DNA of 7,898 nt from Azoarcus sp. (lineage in GTDB: Bacteria > Pseudomonadota > Gammaproteobacteria > Burkholderiales > Rhodocyclaceae): contig JAIRWW010000317.1 in assembly GCA_031268685.1 (NCBI GenBank), forward strand, positions 1-7,898. The letters run 5' to 3'. The position numbers and the translations under genes were made by a program. The first letter of the stretch is position 1, and each line of letters begins with the position of its first letter. The notes beneath the pieces were generated by a model, which saw nothing but the letters and a program-made list of their open reading frames with translations, made no database searches and had not been told where the DNA came from. Shown piece after piece: positions 6,879 to 7,898 of the stretch.

Positions 6879-6901
6879 ATCCGACTCACTCAGGAGCAAA
6901 A

Positions 6902-7612
6902 ATGACTTTTTTCAAGTTTCCCCACGCGCTGACGACGCAAACGGCGCGCCTTTTCACGCTCAGCGAACATCCCGTTTTTCAGGGTATCGACGCCCAAGCT
7001 CTCGCGCCCCTGCTGGCACACGGCACGCCCCGTTTTCTGGCGGCGGGCGAAATGCTCTGCCACGAGCAGGGCGCTCCCGATTTCTGGTGGTTACTGGAGC
7101 AAGGCACGCTGGAATCCCTGAAACACGGCAGCGATGGCGAGGAGCGCATCTTCTGGCGGGTTGCCGCGCCTGAACTGATTGCCGAAGTGCTGATGTTCCT
7201 GCCCAGCGAAGGAAAGATGCCCATAAGCCTGCGCGCCCGTGCCGATTGCCAACTGTTCCAGATGCGCAGACAGGATCTGAACGCGCTTTGCGCCAGCACT
7301 CCGCAAGTCGCCCTGCGTCTGCTGGAACGCGCCAGCCAGCGCCTTTGCCGTCGCCTGAACGAAGTGGAATGGCTGGCGCGCACCTCTGCCGCCGAACGCC
7401 TTGCCGATTATTTTTTACGCCTGTTCCGGCAGATGGGGCATGTCATCGAATTCCCCATGCAACAGCGCCAGCTTGCCGCCACCCTCGGCATCCGCGCCGA
7501 AACCTTGAACCGTCTGCTCGCCGGCTGGCTGCGCACAGGCGTGATCAAAGGCCGCCGCTGCCGCTGGGAGATTCTCGCGCCACAAAGGCTGGAACAACTG
7601 GCGGAGGCGTGA
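6902..7612 (+). CDS. Crp/Fnr-family transcriptional regulator
   Basis: This 236-residue cytoplasmic DNA-binding regulator starts at an ATG with AGGAG five bases upstream. The N-terminal half is a cyclic-nucleotide-binding-like beta barrel: 'LSEHPVFQGIDAQALAPLLAHG' (20-41), 'FLAAGEMLCHEQGAPDFWWLLEQGTLE' (45-71) and 'AEVLMFLP' (94-101). A long dimerisation helix follows (about 133-160). The C-terminal winged helix-turn-helix has MQQRQLAATLGI (186-197) and recognition helix RAETLNRLLAGW (198-209). Glu200 and Arg204 occupy the positions of Glu209/Arg213 in FNR and Glu181/Arg185 in CRP; Asn203 replaces FNR Ser212, and Ala199 sits where CRP has Arg180, so the helix is closer to the FNR/DNR type. 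FNR's N-terminal cysteine cluster is absent (Cys at 53, 116, 130, 149 and 220 only), arguing against an Fe-S oxygen sensor of the classical kind. It is divergent from the uptake operon and shares its control region, so it may regulate that operon; its ligand is unknown. Confidence 0.9.
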   Translation: MTFFKFPHALTTQTARLFTLSEHPVFQGIDAQALAPLLAHGTPRFLAAGEMLCHEQGAPDFWWLLEQGTLESLKHGSDGEERIFWRVAAPELIAEVLMFLPSEGKMPISLRARADCQLFQMRRQDLNALCASTPQVALRLLERASQRLCRRLNEVEWLARTSAAERLADYFLRLFRQMGHVIEFPMQQRQLAATLGIRAETLNRLLAGWLRTGVIKGRRCRWEILAPQRLEQLAEA

Positions 7613-7898
7613 ACCGGCAAGACGAGGTTCGGCGTCCGCGCTTTGCAAAATATTCGCGGAACGCCAAACCTTGCGAGATTTTCAATTACCGCTCGAAATA
7701 CAGGCTGGATGAAGTCGTGCAAATAGACTTTCAAGTTGCTGGTGACGGTTATTCAGAAAACGTGCCTTTCCTGGAACCGAACCAATTCAACACCGCCCTG
7801 GCCTGCATGGGCAAGCGGCTCAAATCGGAAAGCGAAGATTGCGCGCCACATACGATGCCGTGCAGCAGTTGCGCATAGCCCTTTCCAGTCGAGGCGGC
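7613..7898. other. region with no assignable gene, window edge
   Basis: After the regulator stop the sequence becomes visibly more AT-rich than the rest of the window. A plus-strand open frame reaches a TAG at 7876-7878 and could start at a GTG at 7609, but the GGAGG there is only one base from that GTG, which is too close. On the minus strand, open frames run in from the right edge to stops at 7749 and 7753. None of the translations matches a family I recognise, though part of a minus-strand gene or a decayed gene cannot be excluded. The compositional shift may mark a boundary of acquired or degenerate DNA. Confidence 0.4.
7631..7665. repeat. imperfect inverted repeat downstream of the regulator
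   Basis: GGCGTCCGCG (7631-7640) pairs with CGCGGAACGCC (7655-7665) as a ten-base-pair stem with one bulged A and a 14-base loop. After a C/A mismatch pairing continues with GGTT (7626-7629) against AACC (7667-7670). It begins 18 bases after the regulator stop, where a terminator would be expected, but no T-run follows immediately (the next sequence is TTGCGAGATTTT). It may be an inefficient or Rho-assisted terminator, or a remnant end of a small repeat element. Confidence 0.5.

Noticed and set aside
7408..7734. Minus-strand open frame overlapping the 3' end of the regulator
   Set aside because: Most of it is antisense to the winged-helix domain; its apparent start is a TTG without a convincing ribosome binding site.

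Overview
The window is GC-rich, densely coding DNA from a Gram-negative bacterium, most likely a beta- or gammaproteobacterium. The grounds are a TonB-dependent outer-membrane receptor, a heavy-metal RND efflux pump end, a Fur-type operator and a sigma-70-like TATAAT element. The sequence alone does not fix the genus.

Layout: (1) bases 1-129, plus strand, are the last 42 codons of a CzcA/CusA-type RND metal efflux pump. (2) 130-312 is a convergent intergenic gap with a 12-bp direct repeat and no clear terminator. (3) 313-6823, minus strand, is a compact six-gene cluster that looks like one operon. In transcription order it runs: TonB-dependent receptor (6823-4643), periplasmic metal-chelate binding protein (4632-3529), FecCD/BtuC-type permease (3532-2459), ABC ATPase (2455-1634), and two related small proteins with a probable ThuA-like / class I glutamine amidotransferase-like fold (1606-929 and 912-313). 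Gaps range from a 4-base overlap to 27 bases. (4) 6824-6901 is a divergent control region with a 14/19 match to the Fur consensus and promoter-like elements on both strands. (5) 6902-7612, plus strand, is a Crp/Fnr-family regulator. (6) 7613-7898 is an AT-richer stretch with an imperfect inverted repeat and no gene I can assign.

How it works together: the receptor would bring a metal chelate (siderophore, heme-like, cobalamin-like or another metallophore) across the outer membrane using TonB. The binding protein would capture it in the periplasm, and the permease with its ATPase would pump it into the cytoplasm. The Fur-like site points to induction under iron limitation, and the divergent Crp/Fnr regulator may add a second input such as redox state, oxygen or a bound ligand.

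The least explained part is the pair of tandem paralogues at the end of the operon. They have no signal peptide and no recognisable catalytic cysteine, and they sit exactly where a cytoplasmic chelate-processing or regulatory function would be expected. They are the best candidate here for something undescribed; the function suggested is inference only.
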